Below are positions 60,975-64,000 of a stretch of DNA of 64,000 nt, one piece after another. Source of the DNA: Casuarius casuarius (Eukaryota > Chordata > Aves > Casuariiformes > Casuariidae); assembly GCA_003342895.1 (NCBI GenBank), contig PTFA01000158.1:1258026-1322025 (forward strand), in the 5' to 3' direction. The notes under the pieces are model-generated. The model made no database searches, was not told the origin of the DNA, and saw only the letters and a list, made by a program, of their open reading frames with translations. Every line of letters begins with the position of its first letter. Positions within the stretch are counted from its first letter, which is position 1. The position numbers were made by a program, and so were the translations under genes.

Positions 60975-63363
60975 GAAGCAAGGCTCCATAAGGTTTTATC
61001 AACGCATATACAATAGCCCCCTTATATCCCAGGCAGGCAACTGATTCAAAAAGATTGGGGCCAGTTTAAAAAAAACACATCCGGAGGACAGAGAAATACT
61101 CTGGATCAGGTGAGTTGTCAGGTGCATGGACACTGCCTCCATGGCCCGTTCCAGGTAGCCATGAACATAAGGGCTGTTGGTGAGCAAGAACTGTTCTTCC
61201 ATTCAGCTGGCTGAAGGACACCTCCACATGGAAGGGTACCTAATAGTTTCTTGTTTTACTTTTGTGTCCTTGTCTCTGTATTTTGCAGTTCTGTATTTTC
61301 CCTTGTCCTTGATAAAATAAGCTAGCCTTTTATTCTGTGTGTATTAAGCATAGTGTCTACATGAAGCAGATGCACGCATGTCGGCCTGTCCCTGCAGGAA
61401 GAGCGGGGAGCTGAGAGCACTCTAGACTGGTCAGAGAGAGCATTTCATGGGCTGCGTGCCTTCCATTGTCCCATGGGATCCCTTGCAGTTTGGGGACGGA
61501 TGCTGAAATCACTCCATGGGATAGCCAGACTGCCTTTTTGGCAGGAAGGACACAGCAACAGCTTTTGATTTGGGAAAATTCACTCTTTCATTACTTTTTT
61601 TGAGGTTGTGCTCTAAAAAGCAGGAGAGGCAACCTATAGTACTGTGGATACTATACTGTGACTCCCCCTAAAGATGAGAGGAAATGTGAATCAGTCTCCA
61701 GCTGCCTAGGAGCAGACAGAGAGTCTGGGGTAACCGCACGTAGGTGAAGCCATTGGGTAAGAACGAGCTGTAGAAGTGCTTTTTGATATACTGCTATCAG
61801 GAAACAATAGAAGAAGAAAAACTGAAAGTCTCTTCTTGTTTTGGTCCAGATATTTTCTGAAAAGTCTATTCAGACTACAAAGCCATAAGTGTTTGCCTTC
61901 AGGTCTGAATAATCCTCATGCTGTCTGGGAGCTGCACTTTCTCTCCAAATATGTGGCACTATTTGTCTTTCTCTTTTCCCTTGCATATCAGAAATAACTG
62001 CAAATAGTTGAAGTTATGACAGAGTGTAACAGGCCAGCTCTTCCCCAAACAGTGATGGAGAGCATTGTCACTATTATATTGACATAATGAGAAGAAGCCC
62101 TATTTAACCTTCTTTCTAATCAAATCCTGAGATAAATCCTGCTAAGTTACATGAAAGATGCCTTTGAGTGCTGTTAGCCCAGCTGTTTTTTGAGCTATTC
62201 TCTATCAGCTCATTTACCGAACTACCGCAGCAAAATTCTGTAAGGAATTTCTTTGAGCTACAGGGGCCCACTCCTCTTCCTGCCCACCTCTCTCCTTTCT
62301 TGATGGGATTTTCTTTGTATTGGATCTTGTTCCACCGAACAGCTGGGACTGAGAATGTCCTTTACAATTTGCAGGAGGAGCGAAAGGATATCTCCCAGGG
62401 GAAGCGTAGCAGTAAAAAGCACTCCTGGGACTCTAGGGGATGCTTGGGTTGTCTACGAAAGCATCCTTTCCCTCTGGCCGATAGTGCCAGCTCATGCCAA
62501 AAAGTACATGTTACACGATGGCATAAATGTCTACTTGTTGCCTGTGTTCACCTTGTGAGTGTGTGTGTAAGTAATAGAGATGCTTCAGGGCTGGAGATGG
62601 TGGCACGTGTCCTCCCCCTGCATCGTTACCTGTCCTAGACAGTGTGTGCACCATCGCACTCTTCTGTCATGCTTTTGCTCATGTGAAGGTAGCTAGTACT
62701 TTCCTGCTCACTGCTGAAGTAGCAGGTGGCTCTGAAGAGGAAGGCGGGAGGGGGAATATTGCTTTGTACATGCACAAGCCGCAGAACAGTCTCCTTCTTA
62801 GGTAAACTCCAGTGGGAGTTTTCCTGGGTAAGGAGTCTATCAAAGCTGCATTTGCCCAAAACATTGTGTCAAAGTGTGACTAATGCTTGGGCAATGTGTT
62901 ATAAAGATGATCCTAAAGATAACCTACTTTCTCAGGCTAGTCTCCTGAGGGCAGTATGCAGTGGGAGCAAACGCCTCTTGATTAATAAATCAGTATCTCC
63001 CAACTGATTACGTGTCTCACCCGAAACAATTAGCCTTTACCTTTGTTTTTGTAGAGAGTATTCTAAAATGAAAAGCTTTACCTTGACAGCACAGGTTATG
63101 AATTCTGGAATTTTTTTTTAAGCTTATCGAGGAAATGTTAAAGGCTGAGGCATATTTTTCAAAGAATTTAGCCAAATGATGCACAAAGGCATGATGGACA
63201 AACACCGTGAGGGTTAGTTCAGTCTATAGTTTCTTTTTGTAAGTGCTTGTGGTACAGTGACCAAACAGCATGTTTCAGCAGCTGTTTAACACGTAAGCTC
63301 TGAGATGGAACAGGAGAATGTAGAGTTCACCCTGGTGGCATGCAGAAGTTGCTGTTTTGTTAG
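60975..63363. other. Unique non-coding sequence
   Basis: No gene is accepted. The longest open frame of the window (156 codons, 62168-62638, plus) lies here; it overlaps other frames, is rich in Ser and Leu, and shows no domain, signal or splice context that I can support. Confidence 0.45.
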
Positions 63364-63470
63364 GTACTGTATAAAAGCACAGTAAGAGACAATCCTTCCT
63401 ATCCAGAGTGTACAGCCTTTAACACAATAGAGAGAGAGAGAAGGAGATGGGAGGTAAAGGACACACAGCT
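63364..63470 (+). repeat. MIR/SINE-like ancient fragment
   Basis: GTACTGTATAAAAGCACAGT, then AAGAGACAATCCTTCC, AGAGTGTACAGCCT, and GAGATGGGAGGTAAAGGACA match in order the interspersed repeat 'GTGCTGTACAAACACATAGTAAGAGACAGTCCCTGCCCCAAAGAGCTTACAGTCT..GATGGGAGGGGAAACAGAGGCACA'. An (AG)n run at 63430-63440 sits where 'AGACAAGACAGAC' is expected. A sister fragment is at 42186-42270. Confidence 0.65.
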
Positions 63471-64000
63471 AAAGACACACAGCTGCTGGCAGTCGCATAT
63501 GTAAAGGGCACTTCTGGTGAAGGTAAATGAAGTTAAAGGCATAGCTGGTGAAAATAAAATTTTTAAGGTTTCAGACGTTTTCTAAACTTCAATAAATGCA
63601 CCGTGCACATTTATAATGATGTATTATAATTATGTAACTATTATCTGTAATAGTCTTCCTGATAATAAAGAAGGTGTGTCGCATTGTCTTAGTGTGAACA
63701 TGTGCGAAAAGCCTGGGCAGCCCTTTGAGGATGCTGATTTAAGAAGCCTAGAGAGACAGGTTTTGGCTAAGAAACCTGGCTGAACTGTGTCCAGCATAAG
63801 CAAGGAAGAATTGTAAGAAAGTGAAGGGGGCATGGTGCTATTAAAAAAAAAAAAAATCTATCTGAAAAGTGTGAGTAAATAGCTGTTTTTTTCTCTGAAA
63901 ATGCAGAGCCTTTGCACTTTGAGTAGTAAAGCTAACCTAGCTATCAAGTAGGGAAAATGACACCGTGGTAAGCTTTTCATGCAGTGAAGGCAAAACCAAT
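63471..64000. other. Unique sequence with a poly(A) run
   Basis: ACACACAGCTAAAGACACACAGC at 63460-63482 is a short imperfect duplication. A 14-base A run lies at 63843-63856. No gene is seen up to the window edge. Confidence 0.5.

Noticed and set aside
62168..62638. 156-codon open frame on the plus strand, the longest in the window
   Set aside because: It has no recognisable domain or splice context, overlaps another open frame, and is of a length expected by chance in 64 kb of vertebrate DNA.
1..64000. tRNA genes, rRNA, CRISPR arrays, bacterial-type operons, prophage, mitochondrial insertions
   Set aside because: Looked for box B-like GGTTCGA motifs, regular spaced repeats, and prokaryotic gene packing; none found.

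Overview
This is vertebrate nuclear DNA, most likely from a bird. The clearest evidence is a CR1 LINE retrotransposon at 15.4-17.7 kb on the minus strand. It has the typical 3' tail built from repeats of an 8-base unit (read on the + strand as CACAGAAT), and its broken ORF2 still shows endonuclease, reverse-transcriptase and C-terminal peptide blocks of CR1 type. Low CpG density, AT-rich single-copy sequence, scattered very old CR1 and MIR-like fragments, and no compact gene layout all fit a sauropsid gene desert or a very large intron. Turtle or crocodile cannot be fully excluded, because the older CR1 families are shared.

I find no host protein-coding exon, tRNA, rRNA or CRISPR array that I can defend. 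The open reading frames are short (at most about 156 codons), overlap on both strands, have no recognisable domains, and look like chance. The only real coding relics are those of the CR1 elements.

Layout. 0-15 kb: unique sequence with a MIR-like fragment (5.4 kb), an old plus-strand CR1 fragment (6.85-7.6 kb) and a homeodomain/RFX-motif-rich block that may be a conserved non-coding element (13.8-14.05 kb). 15.4-17.7 kb: two CR1 copies joined head to tail on the minus strand; the longer has an internal deletion, frameshifts and a substituted catalytic residue. 20-21.4 kb: two old CR1 pieces that may be one interrupted element. 27-30 kb: simple repeats, including a TTCCC pentanucleotide tract with a 140-base assembly gap. 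34.3-34.8 kb: a second candidate non-coding element with POU and SOX motifs. 36.3-38.1 kb: two further old CR1 3' fragments. 42-44.3 kb: two MIR-like or SINE-like fragments, then a small CpG cluster (13 CpG in 170 bp) followed by a consensus 5' splice site, the best candidate for an unannotated promoter or first exon. 48.65-49.0 kb: a weaker GC-rich patch. 54.8-64 kb: unique sequence with exact short tandem duplications, a palindromic interspersed repeat, an old CR1 tail and a SINE-like fragment.

No genes work together here in an operon sense. Any function is likely to be regulatory or transcript-based. I did not find a convincing new biological system. All family calls rest on recognition by eye, without alignment software.
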